Shown: positions 1 through 8,381 of the stretch, in pieces
Layout: every line of letters begins with the position of its first letter
How positions within the stretch are numbered: position 1 is the stretch's first letter
DNA from: DATKNA01 sp963786765
GTDB taxonomy: Bacteria > Actinomycetota > Actinomycetes > Actinomycetales > Kineosporiaceae
Direction: 5' to 3'
Assembly: GCA_963786765.1 (NCBI GenBank)
Contig: CAWBAJ010000019.1
Location: forward strand, 186,001 to 250,000
Length of the DNA: 64,000 nucleotides
Position numbers and translations under genes: made by a program
Notes under the pieces: model-generated
What the model was told of the DNA's origin: nothing
Database searches by the model: none
What the model saw: the letters and a program-made list of their open reading frames with translations, nothing else

Positions 1-1
1 C

Positions 2-670
2 CGCGTGCTGCGGGTCGAGGGGGTCGACCGGCTCGGGGGCTACACCCACCGCGCGCTGCCCGACCGGATCGAGGCGGCGTCCTGGGCCTGCGCCGCCCTG
101 GCGACGAAGGGCGACATCACGGTCAAGGGCGCCCGGCAGCTCGAGATGATGACGTTCCTCAACGTCTTCCGGAAGGTCGGGGGGCAGCTCGACATCGCGG
201 ACGACGGGATCCGCTTCTCCCACCCCGGCAGCGGGCTGAACTCGCTCGTGCTCGAGACCGCCGTGCACCCCGGCTTCATGACGGACTGGCAGCAGCCGCT
301 GGTCGTCGCTCTGACGCAGGCGGGCGGCCTGTCGATCGTGCACGAGACGGTGTACGAGAACCGGTTCGGGTTCACCCAGGCGCTGCGCGAGATGGGCGCC
401 CAGATCCAGCTGTACCGGGAGTGCCTCGGTGGCCTGCCCTGCCGGTTCGGGCAGCGCAACTTCAAGCACTCCGCGGTCGTCTCGGGCCCGACGAAGCTGC
501 ACGGCGCGGACATCACCGTCCCTGACCTGCGCGGCGGCTTCAGCCACCTCATCGCCGCGCTCGCCGCCGAGGGCACCTCGCGGGTGCGCGGCATCGGCCT
601 CATCGACCGCGGCTACGAGCACTTCCAGTCCAAGCTCGACACCCTCGGCGCCATCTACGAGCGCGACTGA
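2..670 (+). CDS. murA: UDP-N-acetylglucosamine 1-carboxyvinyltransferase, C-terminal part (5' truncated by window)
   Basis: Cytoplasmic enzyme that transfers enolpyruvate from PEP to UDP-GlcNAc, the first committed step of peptidoglycan synthesis. Only about 222 C-terminal residues are visible. The frame is open at the window edge, so the start and the loop with the catalytic Cys lie outside. Visible family motifs are VHPGFMTDWQQPLVVALTQA, YENRF, DLRGGFSHLIAALAAEG and IDRGYEHFQSKLDTLGA near the end. The wording MTDWQQP and YENRFGFT differs from the E. coli-type enzyme and resembles the second MurA-like clade common in actinobacteria; that clade assignment is from memory, not a search. The reading frame is intact, unlike many genes that follow. 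A tandem 18-bp repeat begins 30 bases after the stop. Confidence 0.9.
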   Translation, partial: RVLRVEGVDRLGGYTHRALPDRIEAASWACAALATKGDITVKGARQLEMMTFLNVFRKVGGQLDIADDGIRFSHPGSGLNSLVLETAVHPGFMTDWQQPLVVALTQAGGLSIVHETVYENRFGFTQALREMGAQIQLYRECLGGLPCRFGQRNFKHSAVVSGPTKLHGADITVPDLRGGFSHLIAALAAEGTSRVRGIGLIDRGYEHFQSKLDTLGAIYERD

Positions 671-700
671 CCCCCCCTTGGCCCGCCGAGCGGCAGCGGC

Positions 701-740
701 GATCAAGGAAAAGTTGGGGATCAAGGAAAAGTTGGGGATC
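701..740. repeat. 18-bp tandem repeat, left arm of an inverted pair
   Basis: Two full copies of GATCAAGGAAAAGTTGGG (701 and 719) plus a closing GATC at 737-740. The unit is AT-richer than its surroundings and begins with GATC every 18 bases. The reverse complement recurs at 1064-1103, on the other side of the small cold-shock-like gene, so the two arms could pair across about 320 bases. Confidence 0.9.
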
Positions 741-794
741 TTGGCCGCACTCCGCCGTCGACCCAGCCGCGGGATCGGCGGATAGCCTGAGACT

Positions 795-1028
795 GTGCAG
801 GCCACAGTCCACCGGTTCGACCCCACCACGGGCGCGGGGACGGTGGTGACCGACGAGGGCCTCGTGCTGCCCTTCGATGCGGAGGCATTCGCGGCCAGCC
901 GGCTGCGCCACCTCCGGACGGGTCAGCGCCTCACCGTGGACGTGGCAGGGGAGGGGCCGGACGCCGCCGTCGTCGCGCTCGCCCTCGGCACCGTCGGGCT
1001 TCCGCCTGCCCGGCCGTCCCGTCCCTGA
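795..1028 (+). CDS. small cold-shock-domain-like protein
   Basis: A 77-residue protein starting at GTG. Residues 1-20 (MQATVHRFDPTTGAGTVVTD) have the beta-strand pattern of a cold-shock/OB fold, in which a basic strand is followed by a G-x-G turn. They continue into a segment where FDAEAF replaces the usual strand 3, then RLRHLRTGQRLTVDVAGEG, as in stand-alone cold-shock-like proteins. The canonical RNP1 and RNP2 aromatic motifs are weak or absent, so nucleic-acid binding is inference. Similar small genes beside cofC are familiar in actinobacteria. Here it lies between murA and the converging cofC, and is bracketed on both sides by inverted copies of the 18-bp repeat (701-740, 1064-1103). The last residues (PPARPSRP) look like a short disordered tail. 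Confidence 0.65.
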   Translation: MQATVHRFDPTTGAGTVVTDEGLVLPFDAEAFAASRLRHLRTGQRLTVDVAGEGPDAAVVALALGTVGLPPARPSRP

Positions 1029-1063
1029 CCGAGCAGATCCGGGGTCGTCGACCACCCGTTCTT

Positions 1064-1103
1064 GATCCCCAACTTTTCCTTGATCCCCAAACTTTCCTTG
1101 ATC
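1064..1103. repeat. 18-bp tandem repeat, right arm of an inverted pair
   Basis: GATC occurs at 1064, 1082 and 1100, spaced 18 bases apart. The two units between are reverse complements of the 701-740 array (GATCCCCAACTTTTCCTT, and a copy with a one-base change, AAACTTTCC). The array lies in the gap between the convergent cold-shock-like gene and cofC, so it could also serve as a transcription boundary, although it lacks a classical GC stem with a T-run. Confidence 0.9.
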
Positions 1104-1138
1104 GTCGGACGCGCCCTCACGAGCCGGGGGCGGCGGCG

Positions 1139-1774
1139 TCAGGCGGTGCGCTCGGCGAGGGCCGATGCGGTCCGCGGGCCCACGCCGAGGGCGAGGGCGG
1201 CATCGAGGTCGCCAGGGGTGTCGACGTCTCGGCGCAGCCGGGGCAGGTCCAGCGCAGCGGGACGGCGCCCCGGCGCAGGTGCTCCGCGAACGACCCCGGG
1301 CCGAACGCGGGGTCCAGCCGCGCCGGCGTCCGCGCCGCCAGGAGTACTGTCCCGGTGCCGTCGGCGTCCGGGACGGCAGCCATCGGCAGCCGGCCGTCGT
1401 CCAGCGCGGTCCGGGCCGCTTCGAGGGCGACCTGCAGGTCCTCCGGCCGCAGCGCGGGCAGGTCGGCGAGCAGCACGGCCGCCGGCCTCGCGCACCAGGG
1501 CCGCCGCGACGCGGCCGCCAGCGCCGTCGCCGACGGCGGGGACCAGCCCCGACCCCGGCCGCGACTCGCCACGACCGTCGCGCCGGCGAGCCGCGCGGAC
1601 CGCTGCACGGCGATGTCCGCCGACACGACGACACAGTTCCCGACCGGGGCGCAGGCCAGCACCGCGTCGAGGCAGTCCAGGGCGAGGGCCGCGGCGACGG
1701 CCGGCGGGGCGCCCGAGCCGGGTCTTCGCCCGCGGGCCGCCCTTGACCGGCAGCACCAGGGTCCACGAAGTCAC
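1139..1774 (-). CDS. cofC: 2-phospho-L-lactate guanylyltransferase (frameshifted)
   Basis: Guanylyltransferase of coenzyme F420 synthesis; it activates phospholactate or phosphoenolpyruvate with GTP. The gene must be pieced together from frames. The start at 1774 gives MTSWTLVLPVKGGPRAKTRL, the nucleotide-binding N-terminus with the K-x-G-x-x-A-K-T-R-L loop. A second frame gives CVVVSADIAVQRSARLAGA, a third stretch SRPGSGLVPAVGDG, then VLLADLPALRPEDL and PDADGTGTVLLAA with GPGSF. The original frame returns for DVDTPGDLDAALALGVGP at the end. At least three frame changes are needed, consistent with local indel errors. Its presence implies that the organism makes F420. It converges with the upstream cold-shock-like gene. 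Confidence 0.8.
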   Translation of the reverse strand: MTSWTLVLPVKGGPRAKTRLGRPAGRRRGPRPGLPRRGAGLRPGRELCRRVGGHRRAAVRAARRRDGRGESRPGSGLVPAVGDGAGGRVAAALVREAGGRAARRPARAAAGGPAGRPRSGPDRAGRRPAADGCRPGRRRHRDSTPGGADAGAAGPRVRPGVVRGAPAPGRRPAALDLPRLRRDVDTPGDLDAALALGVGPRTASALAERTA

Positions 1775-1941
1775 GCCCCGATTCTGACGCCCGCCCGCCG
1801 GCCCGCCACGCCGGGTTCCGCCAGCCGGACACGGACGGCGTCCGCGGCGACGGGCGCGGGGCGGACCTCTCCTCGACAGCGCGCGACCCGCCGGGGAGGA
1901 TGAACCGCCGCCCCGCCCCTCCCCGCCGTCAGGAGCGACCG

Positions 1942-2706
1942 ATGCCCCGGGAGTTCAGCGCCTCGTACCGGTTCGCCGTGCGGCTGGTGCGTCCGGTGCT
2001 GCAGGTGGCGACCCGGCGCGACTGGCGCGGAGCCGAGCACCTCCCGGCGGGCGGTTTCGTGGCGGTGAGCAATCACCTCTCCTACAGCGACCCGTTCACC
2101 CTGGCGCACTTCCTCGTCGACCACGGCATCCCGCCGCGCTACCTGGCGAAGGAGGGCCTCTTCGAGCTGCCGCTCGCCGGCCGCATCGTCCGCGGCGCCG
2201 GCCAGATCCCCGTCCGCAGGAACACCAAGGACGCCGCCAGAGCCCTGCAGGCCGCCGTCGACGCGGTACGTGCCGGGGAGTGCGTCGCGGTCTACTCCGA
2301 CGGCACCCTCACCCGCGACCCCGGCCTCTGGCCGATGACGGGCAAGACCGGTGCCGCTCGCATCGCCCTCACCACCGGCGCGCCAGTCATCCCGATCGCC
2401 CAGTGGGGCCCCCAGGAGCTGCTCGCGCCCTACAGCAAGCGGCCCCACCTGCTGCGCCACCCCACCGTCCACGTCTGGGCCGGGCCGCCCGTCGACCTGT
2501 CGCCGTGGCAGGACGCGCCCCTGGACGCCGCCACGCTGAGGCAGGCGACGGACGCGATCGTCGGCGCCGTGACAGGTCTGCTCGAGCAGATCCGCGGCGA
2601 GAAGGCTCCCGAGCAACGGTGGGACCCGCGCCGGCACGACCAGCCGCTGACCGGCGACTGGCGCCGAGGCAGCCGCCAGCGGGCGTGCCGGCGGCGGGGA
2701 GACGCG
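1942..2706 (+). CDS. plsC: 1-acyl-sn-glycerol-3-phosphate acyltransferase family protein
   Basis: Membrane-associated acyltransferase that adds the second fatty acid to lysophosphatidate in phospholipid synthesis. The ATG at 1942 follows an AGGAG ribosome site at 1931. About 255 residues. Visible motifs are the H-x4-D acyltransferase signature in SNHLSYSDP (~residue 45), a following FLVDHGIPPRYLAKEGLF, the GQIPVRR block, and the P-loop-like YSDGTLTRDPGLWPMTGKTG region with APVIPIAQWG. The frame has no stop before gpsA and currently reads straight into it (GDAVTRTAVLG). I read this as a lost stop from an indel, not a real fusion, because the family length fits an end near 2700 and the next gene has its own GTG. 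Confidence 0.85.
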
Positions 2707-3712
2707 GTGACGCGGACGGCGGTGCTCGGGCTCGGCTCGTGGGGCACCACCTTCGCCGTGGTGCTCGCCGACGCCGGCGCGCAAGGTGCGGCTCTGGGGC
2801 CGCGACGCGGCGGTTGCGCGGAGGTGAACGAGCGGCACACAACGCCCGCTACCTCGGTGAGACCCCGCTGCCCGAATCGCTCGAGGCGTCCACCGACCAC
2901 GCCGCCGTCCTGGACGGCGCCGAGGTCGTCGTGCTCGCCGTCCCGTCCCAGACCTGCGCGACAACCTCGGCGCGCTGGCGGCCGCCCCTGCCCCGCGAGG
3001 CCGTGCTCGTCAGCCTGATGAAGGGCGTCGAGGCCGGCACCACGCTGCGGATGAGCCAGGTGGTGGCCGATGTCGCGGCCGTCGGCGCCGGACCGGGTGG
3101 CCGTCGTCTCCGGCCCGAACCTCGCCCGCGAGATCGCCGTGCGCCAGCCGACCGCCACCGTCGTGGCCTGCGAGGACGAGGACGCCGCCGAGCTCGTCGC
3201 GCAGGCCTGCTCAACGCCCTACTTCCGCCCCTACACGAACACCGACGTCGTCGGTGTCGAGCTCGGCGGCGCCGTCAAGAACGTGATCGCGCTCGCCGTC
3301 GGCATCGCCGAGGGCATGGGGCTCGGCGACAACACCAAGGCGACCATCATCACCCGCGGCCTCGCGGAGACCGCCCGGCTCGGGGCCGCGCTCGGCGCCG
3401 AGCCCGCCACGCTCGCGGGACTCGCCGGTCTCGGCGACCTCGTCGCGACCTGCGCATCCCCGCTCTCGCGCAACCGCACCCTCGGAGTCGCCCTCGGTCA
3501 GGGGCTGACGCTGGACCAGGCACTCGCGGCGGCGCGGCACACCGCCGAGGCCGTGAAGTCCTGCCGGCCGATCCTCGAGCTGGCCCGCGCGCACGGCGTC
3601 GAGATGCCGATCACGGAGCAGGTCGTCGAGCTCGTGCACGGCGGGGCGACGTGCACGAGATGGGAGCGCGGCTGCTGGGGCGGCCGCGCAAGCCCGAGGG
3701 CGCCCTTCAGCC
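2707..3712 (+). CDS. gpsA: glycerol-3-phosphate dehydrogenase [NAD(P)+] (frameshifted)
   Basis: Makes sn-glycerol-3-phosphate from dihydroxyacetone phosphate for phospholipid synthesis, directly after plsC. The GTG at 2707 gives TRTAVLGLGSWGTTFAVVLA, a GxGxxG Rossmann motif. The frame then breaks near 2780. ARYLGETPLPESLEASTDHA and VSLMKGVEAGTTLRMSQVV are in another frame, and from about 3095 a third frame carries VVSGPNLAREIA, VELGGAVKNVIALAVGIAEG (catalytic Lys in the GAVKN stretch), GDNTKATIITRGLAE and GLAGLGDLVATC. A last change near 3655 gives VHEMGARLLGRPRKPEGA at the C-terminus. At least three indels. The 3' end overlaps or abuts the converging trans-sulfuration gene, so the exact stop is uncertain. 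Confidence 0.88.
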
Positions 3713-4851
3713 GGGGCAGCGCGTCGAGCACGGCCGCCGAGGTCCGCCCAGAGATCCTCGACGTCCTCGACGCCGACCGACAGCCGCACCAGGGACTCCG
3801 GCACGGCCGCGGGCTCCCCGGCGTGCCGCCGCCGCCGCTCGATCGTCGACTCCACCCCGCCCAGGCTCGTGGCGTGCACCCACAGCCGGGTCCGGGCGCA
3901 GCTCCTCCGCGGCGTCCGCGCCGCCGGCCAGCTCGAGCGCGACGATCGCCCCGAAGCCGCGCATCTGCTCGGCGGCGCGGCGTGCCCGGGGTCGTCCGGC
4001 AGCGACGGGTGCCGGACCCGGCGACCGCGGGGTGGACGGCCAGCCGGGCGGCGAGCTCGGCGGCGTTGGCGCCGGCCCGCTCGACGCGCAGGTGCAGGGT
4101 CCGCAGGCCGCGCAGCGCCAGCCACGCCTCGGCGGGCCCCGGCACGGCGCCGTGCACGGTGCGGTGCCGGTGCAGCCGGTCGCGCAGGCCGTCGTCCGCG
4201 GTGACGGCGGCGCCGAGCACCACGTCGCTGTGCCCCGCGAGGTACTTCGTCACCGAGTGCACGACCACGTCCGCCCCGTGCTCGAGCGGCCGCTGCACGA
4301 GCGGCGTCGCGAACGTGTTGTCGACGGCGACCAGCGCACCCGCGTCGTGCCCCGCGGCGACGAGCGCGGGCAGGTCCGCGACCTCGAGCAGGGGATTGGT
4401 CGGCGTCTCGAGCCAGAGCAGCTCGGCCCCGGGGGCCAGGGCGGCGCGGACGGCGTCCGTGTCGGCGACGTCGACCGGGACCACCCGCACCCGCCGCGCT
4501 CCACCAGCTCCGCCAGCAGCGTCAGGGTGCCGTTGTAGGCGGCCGTGGGGACGACGACGCGCGCTCCGTCCGGAACCAGGTCGACCACCGCGGCGACGGC
4601 GGCCATCCCGGCGGAGAAGAGCAGCGCGCGCCCGCCCTCCAGCGCCCCGAGCGCCGCCTCGAACGCCTCCCACGTCGGGTTGGTCCACCGCCCGTAGCCG
4701 AGATCCCCCGGCCGGGGCGCGCCCGGGGAGGCGACGTACGTCGACGTGAACACCAGCGGGGTGTTCAACGGCGCGTCGGGCTCGGCGGCGGCCGGCCCGC
4801 GGTCACGGCCACGAGTGGCGGGGGACAGCGGACAGGAGAGGGGTCGGGCAC
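3707..4851 (-). CDS. PLP-dependent trans-sulfuration enzyme (cystathionine gamma-synthase/lyase family, frameshifted)
   Basis: Cys/Met-metabolism PLP enzyme family (gamma-synthase, gamma-lyase or relatives); the exact reaction cannot be told. In the first frame PLNTPLVFTSTYVASPGA and YGRWTNPTWEAFEAALGALE are followed by FSAGMAAV. A second frame carries VDVADTDAVRAALAPGAELL, LETPTNPLLEVADLPAL, VDNTFATPL and the PLP-lysine motif SVTKYLAGHSDVVLG. Other frames carry LPDDPGHA, MRGFGAIVALELAGG and WVHATSLGGVESTIERRRRH, ending VEDVEDLWADL. At least four frame changes. The stop used is the TGA at 3709-3707. The start is uncertain: GTG at 4851 is the best candidate but needs one more indel. Divergent from ddl and convergent with gpsA. 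Confidence 0.82.
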
Positions 4852-4898
4852 CGGTGCAGCGTACGAGGCCGCCGCCGACAGCGGTAGCCTGCCCCGCG

Positions 4899-6030
4899 AT
4901 GAACGCCACGCCCGAGCAGCCCGCCCGCCCCCGCGTCGCCCTCGTCTTCGGCGGCCGCTCCGGGGAGCACGCCGTCAGCTGCATGACCGCCGCGAGCGTC
5001 ATGCACGCGCTCGCGCAGTCCGGCTACGACATCGTGCCGATCGGCATCACCCCCTCGGGCCGGTGGGTGCTCGCCGGTGCCGAGCCGGGCCGCTGGGAGC
5101 TCACCGACGGCCGGCTGCCCGAGGTGGCGGAGGACGAGGGGCCCACGGTGCTCGTGCCGCTCGAGACCGGCGAGCGGGTCCTGACGGTGCTCGAGCCGGG
5201 CCAGGTGCCGCGGGCGCTCGGCGAGGTCGACGTCGTGTTCCCCCTGCTGCACGGGCCGTTCGGCGAGGACGGGACGCTGCAGGGGCTGCTCGAGCTCGCC
5301 GACGTCCGGTACGTCGGCAGCGGCGTCCTCGCCAGCGCGGCCGGCATGGACAAGCACGTCATGAAGCTGCTGCTGTCGGCCCAGGGCATCCCGGTGGGTG
5401 GCCACCTGCTGGTCACCGCCCGGCGCGTGGGAGCGCGACGCCGAGGGCGTGCGCGCGGACGTCGAAGAGCTCGGGTACCCCGTCTACGTCAAGCCGTCAC
5501 GGGCCGGGTCGAGTCTGGGCATCAGCCGGGTCAAGGGCCCTGCCGACCTGGACGTCGCCATCGAGGAGGCCCGCCGGCACGACCCGCGGATCGTCGTCGA
5601 GGCCGAGATCGAGGGCCGCGAGATCGAGTGCGCGGTGCTCGAGTCGATCGACGGCGGCGCGCCCGCCACGAGCCTGCCCGGCGAGATCGAGGTCGGCGCG
5701 GCCTACGAGTTCTACGACTTCGAGGCGAAGTACCTGTCGGGGGACGCGGTGGGGCTGCGCTGCCCCGCCGACCTGCCCGAGGCCGTGGTGCACCGGGTCC
5801 GCGACCTGGCGGCCCGGACCTTCGAGGCGCTCGGATGCGAGGGTCTGGCGCGCGTCGACTTCTTCCTGCGCCCCGACGGGGAGGTGCTCGTCAACGAGAT
5901 CAACACGATGCCGGGCTTCACGCCGATCTCGATGTACCCGCGGATGTGGCAGGCGACGGGCCTGGAGTACCCCGCGCTCGTCGACCGGCTGGTGCAGCTC
6001 GCCCTGCACCGTCGTACCGGCCTGCGCTGA
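4899..6030 (+). CDS. ddl: D-alanine--D-alanine ligase (one frameshift)
   Basis: ATP-grasp ligase that makes the D-Ala-D-Ala dipeptide for peptidoglycan. The ATG at 4899 gives PRVALVFGGRSGEHAVSC, the classic N-terminal GGxSxEHxVS motif, then VFPLLHGPFGEDGTLQGLLE and VGSGVLASAAGMDKHVMK. One frame change near 5425 leads into ELGYPVYVKPSRAGSSLGIS, a VEAEIEGREIECAVL segment, GEIEV, FYDFEAKYL, and the metal/ATP end motif RVDFFLRPDGEVLVNEINTM with GFTPISMYP. About 377 residues, normal for the family. Transcribed divergently from the trans-sulfuration gene with a gap of about 50 bases. In vancomycin-sensitive bacteria this is essential, so the frameshift is almost surely an error. Confidence 0.92.
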
Positions 6031-6098
6031 CACACCCGCTGCGGCGGCCACGCCCGCGGACACCTCACGACTACCGTGGAGCGACGAGCGGCCGCGCC

Positions 6099-6530
6099 TC
6101 AGCTGCAGCTGCGGCCGTTCTTCGGCAGGGCTGCGGCGACGGGGCGAGGTCGACCAGGGCGCCGGTTGGCTGGTCGTAGGACCTCGGGACGGCCACGTCG
6201 ACGGCAGGATCCGTGCCGAACGTCGTGAACACGACGGGGTCGGCGTCCGGGTCGGCCAGGACCCAGTCGTGGCCGTTGACGCTGATGCACTGGGCGGTCG
6301 TCGGGCCCAGCGGCTCGAGGCCGCAGCGCATCACGATGTGAGGGTCGCCCCAGGCGAGCGCGCCATGGACCCGAGCGGCGAGCGGCCCTTGCCGAGCACC
6401 GTGCCAGGCGCGGCCCCAGAGCCTTGTGCAGGCGGGATCGGACGCACGCGGGGCCGGACTCGGCGCGGAACTGCAGGCGGCGAGCGAGCACCGCGCCGGC
6501 GGCGAGAGTCAGACGTGGACGACGGTGCAC
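6099..6530 (-). CDS. DUF3515 family lipoprotein (frameshifted)
   Basis: Small secreted lipoprotein of unknown function found across actinobacteria. The GTG at 6530 starts a signal peptide (RPRLTLAAGAVLA); removing one extra base restores a lipobox ending in Ala-Ala-Cys just after it. A second frame carries the family core: MRCGLEPLGPTTAQCISVNG, then DWVLADPDADPVVFTTFG and DPAVDVAVPRSYDQ, and the first frame returns for AALPKNGRSCS before the stop. The pair of conserved Cys (in the RCGLEP and QCISV segments) and a C-terminal Cys are present. At least two frame changes. It overlaps the 3' end of the Lrp-like gene by about 22 bases and is probably co-transcribed with it. Confidence 0.72.
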   Translation of the reverse strand: MHRRPRLTLAAGAVLARRLQFRAESGPACVRSRLHKALGPRLARCSARAARRSGPWRARLGRPSHRDALRPRAAGPDDRPVHQRQRPRLGPGRPGRRPRRVHDVRHGSCRRRGRPEVLRPANRRPGRPRPVAAALPKNGRSCS

Positions 6531-6742
6531 GTCAGCGTGCGGGTGATGCCCTTGACGTCCTGGATGCGGGCGATCACGAGCTGGCCGAGCTCGTCCACGC
6601 TCGGCGCCTCGACCCGGGCGATGACGTCATAGGGGCCGGTGACGTCCTCGGCGAGGGTGACGCCGGGGATCTCGGCGATGGACCGCGCCACGTCCGCCGC
6701 CCGGCCCACCTCGGTCTGGATGAGGATGTACGCCTGCACCAC
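6509..6742 (-). CDS. Lrp/AsnC ligand-binding (RAM) domain protein
   Basis: A 77-residue protein that consists only of the ligand-sensing half of Lrp/AsnC regulators; no helix-turn-helix precedes it. The sequence VQAYILIQTEVGRAADVARS then IPGVTLAEDVTGPYDVIARV follows the alpha/beta pattern of the RAM fold, with the conserved GPYDVI turn. Such stand-alone domains usually oligomerise and bind amino acids; the role here is unknown. An AGGAGGA ribosome site (6755-6749 on this strand) places the start at the second of three consecutive GTG codons (6742), with spacing of 6 bases; 6739 is possible. The conserved actinobacterial pairing with DUF3515 and thiL supports the call. Confidence 0.85.
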   Translation of the reverse strand: MVQAYILIQTEVGRAADVARSIAEIPGVTLAEDVTGPYDVIARVEAPSVDELGQLVIARIQDVKGITRTLTCTVVHV

Positions 6743-6830
6743 CACGGGTCCTCCTTCTCTGCGCCTCACGCCCGGGTGGCGTGCCCCCGCGAGGATCGTC
6801 CCGGGTCGGATCACGCTACCGTGAAGCCCG

Positions 6831-7856
6831 TGAGCGGCGCAGGACCGGGCGGCGCGCCGCCTCCGGGCCCGACTCTCGGGCGACGTCGGCGAGGACGCCC
6901 TGGTCCGGGCGGTACTCGGTCGCTACCGCCCAGCGCCCGGCGTCCTGCTGGTGCCCGCCGGTGACGACGCCGCCGTGCTCGAGATCCCTCGGTCGTCCGG
7001 CAGCCGCCTCGTGGTCTCGACGGACACGCTCGTCGAAGGCGCCGACTTCCGCCAGGACTGGTCCGGAGGGCGCGACGTCGGGGTCAAGCTGGCGGCGCAG
7101 AACTTCGCCGACATCGCCGCGATGGGCGCCCGCCCGGTGGCGCTCGTCGTGAGCCTGGCGGCGCCTCCCGACCGTGCGCCTGGACTGGGCGACCGCCCTC
7201 GCGGACGGGCTCGACGACGAGACCGCCCGGGCCGGGGCCGCCGTGGCGGGCGGGGACGTGTCGCAGTCCGCGCAGCTCGTCCTCACCGGGACGGCGCTCG
7301 GCATCCTCGAGGGGCGGCCCGTCCTGCGCTCGGGCGCGCGCCCCGGGGATGTCGTCGCCCTGCCGGGCGCACCGGGCCCTCGGCGGCCGGGCTCGCGCTG
7401 CTGCTGGCCGCCGGGTCGCGCGCGGCCGCGGCCGACCTGGCGCCGTCGGCGTCCGCCCTGGTCCAGGCCCACCTGGCGCCGCGGCCGGGCTACCCGCGGG
7501 TCCGGACGCCGCCGGCGCCGGGGCCACCGCGCTGATCGACGTCAGCGACGGCCTGCTGCGCGACGCCGGCCGGGTCGCGAGGCACTCCGGCGTCCTCGTC
7601 GACCTCGACCCGGCCGCGCTCGCACCGGCGGGCGACCTGGTGGCCGCCGCCGGGGCGCTCGGCACCACCGCGCTCGCCCTCGAATGGGTCCTCACCGGCG
7701 GGGAGGACCACGCGCTGCTCGCCTGCTTCCCCCCGGACGCGGACCTGCCGGCGGCGTTCGCCGTCATCGGGCGGGTGCAGGCGACGCGCGACGAACCGGG
7801 GTACTGGTGGAGGGAGCCCGCTGGACCGGCCGGACGGCTGGCACCACTTCCGCTGA
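6831..7856 (+). CDS. thiL: thiamine-monophosphate kinase (heavily frameshifted)
   Basis: Phosphorylates thiamine monophosphate to the active diphosphate cofactor. Pieces in order: GTG at 6831 with a short N-terminus (VSGAGPGGAPPPGPTLG); GEDALVRAVLGRYR and VPAGDDAAVLEI (the metal-binding GDDAA motif); STDTLVEGADFR; VGVKLAAQNFADIAAMGARP; then in other frames ATALADGLDDETARAGAAVA and GGDVSQSAQLVLTGTALG; LALLLAAGSRAAAADL; ATALIDVSDGLLRDAGRVA; and LALEWVLTGGEDHALLACFP. The family-typical end GWHHFR sits immediately before TGA at 7854-7856 in yet another frame. At least five frame changes in 1 kb, the densest in the window. Converges with rpmB across a palindromic repeat element. Confidence 0.88.
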
Positions 7857-7866
7857 CCCCCCGGCA

Positions 7867-7924
7867 CTTGTGTGCGCTCGACGTGGTCGTCACGCCGGTC
7901 GAGGGCACGACGAGCGCACACAAG
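7867..7924. repeat. 58-bp palindromic element, copy 1
   Basis: Perfect 16-bp inverted arms CACTTGTGTGCGCTCG (7865-7880) and CGAGCGCACACAAGTG (7911-7926) around a 30-base loop. Aligned by eye, the 58-bp core matches 47 of 58 positions with the reverse complement of 32748-32805, loop included, so this is a repeated element and not a chance hairpin. It lies between convergent thiL and rpmB and could end transcription in both directions. Confidence 0.9.
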
Positions 7925-7988
7925 TGGCGCGACACCGCGCGCAAAATGGGCCGCCCGGCCCCTGGGCGGGACCGGGCGGCGCGGGGGC

Positions 7989-8180
7989 TCAGGCCGAGCG
8001 GACGACCTTGCCGGCCTTCAGGCACGACGTGCACACGTTGAGCCGCTTCGGCGTGGCGCCGACGAGCGTACGCACGCGCTGGATGTTGGGGTTCCAGCGG
8101 CGCTTGGTACGGCGGTGCGAGTGCGAGATGTTGTGACCGAAGCCCGGCCCCTTGCCGCAGACGTCACAGGTGGCAGCCAC
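7989..8180 (-). CDS. rpmB: 50S ribosomal protein L28
   Basis: A 63-residue large-subunit ribosomal protein. The start MAATCDVCGKGPGFGHNISH and the basic run SHRRTKRRWNPNIQRV are diagnostic, followed by VCTSCLKAGKV. Four Cys (CxxC at residues 5-8 and CxxC near residues 50-53) keep the zinc-binding form of L28; actinobacteria often carry a second, Cys-free paralogue used under zinc limitation, so this is the zinc-replete copy. A GAGGAG-like site precedes the ATG. It is transcribed away from the DAK2/recG pair, with about 200 bases between the start codons. Confidence 0.97.
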   Translation of the reverse strand: MAATCDVCGKGPGFGHNISHSHRRTKRRWNPNIQRVRTLVGATPKRLNVCTSCLKAGKVVRSA

Positions 8181-8381
8181 GGGAAGTGCTCCTCAGGAGT
8201 GGTGGGTCGGATTCGGTGGACCCGGGCACGCGCCCGGGCAACCACGACAGGGTATCCGACGCCGACGGCCGTCCCCAAACCGGCGGGAGGCCGCGCGGGG
8301 GAGTGTCGCCGGTCGCGGTTACCCTGACGGGCACTCGCCAGACGGGATGCAGGCGGGATGCCGTGCGGGAGGAGGTGGGGC

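Noticed and set aside
701..1103. CRISPR array made of the 18-bp repeats
   Set aside because: Units are directly adjacent without spacers, only two per side, and no cas gene is near.
1942..3018. Apparent PlsC-GpsA fusion protein
   Set aside because: The joint has no linker conserved in either family, gpsA has its own GTG, and the region is full of indels; a lost stop is simpler.
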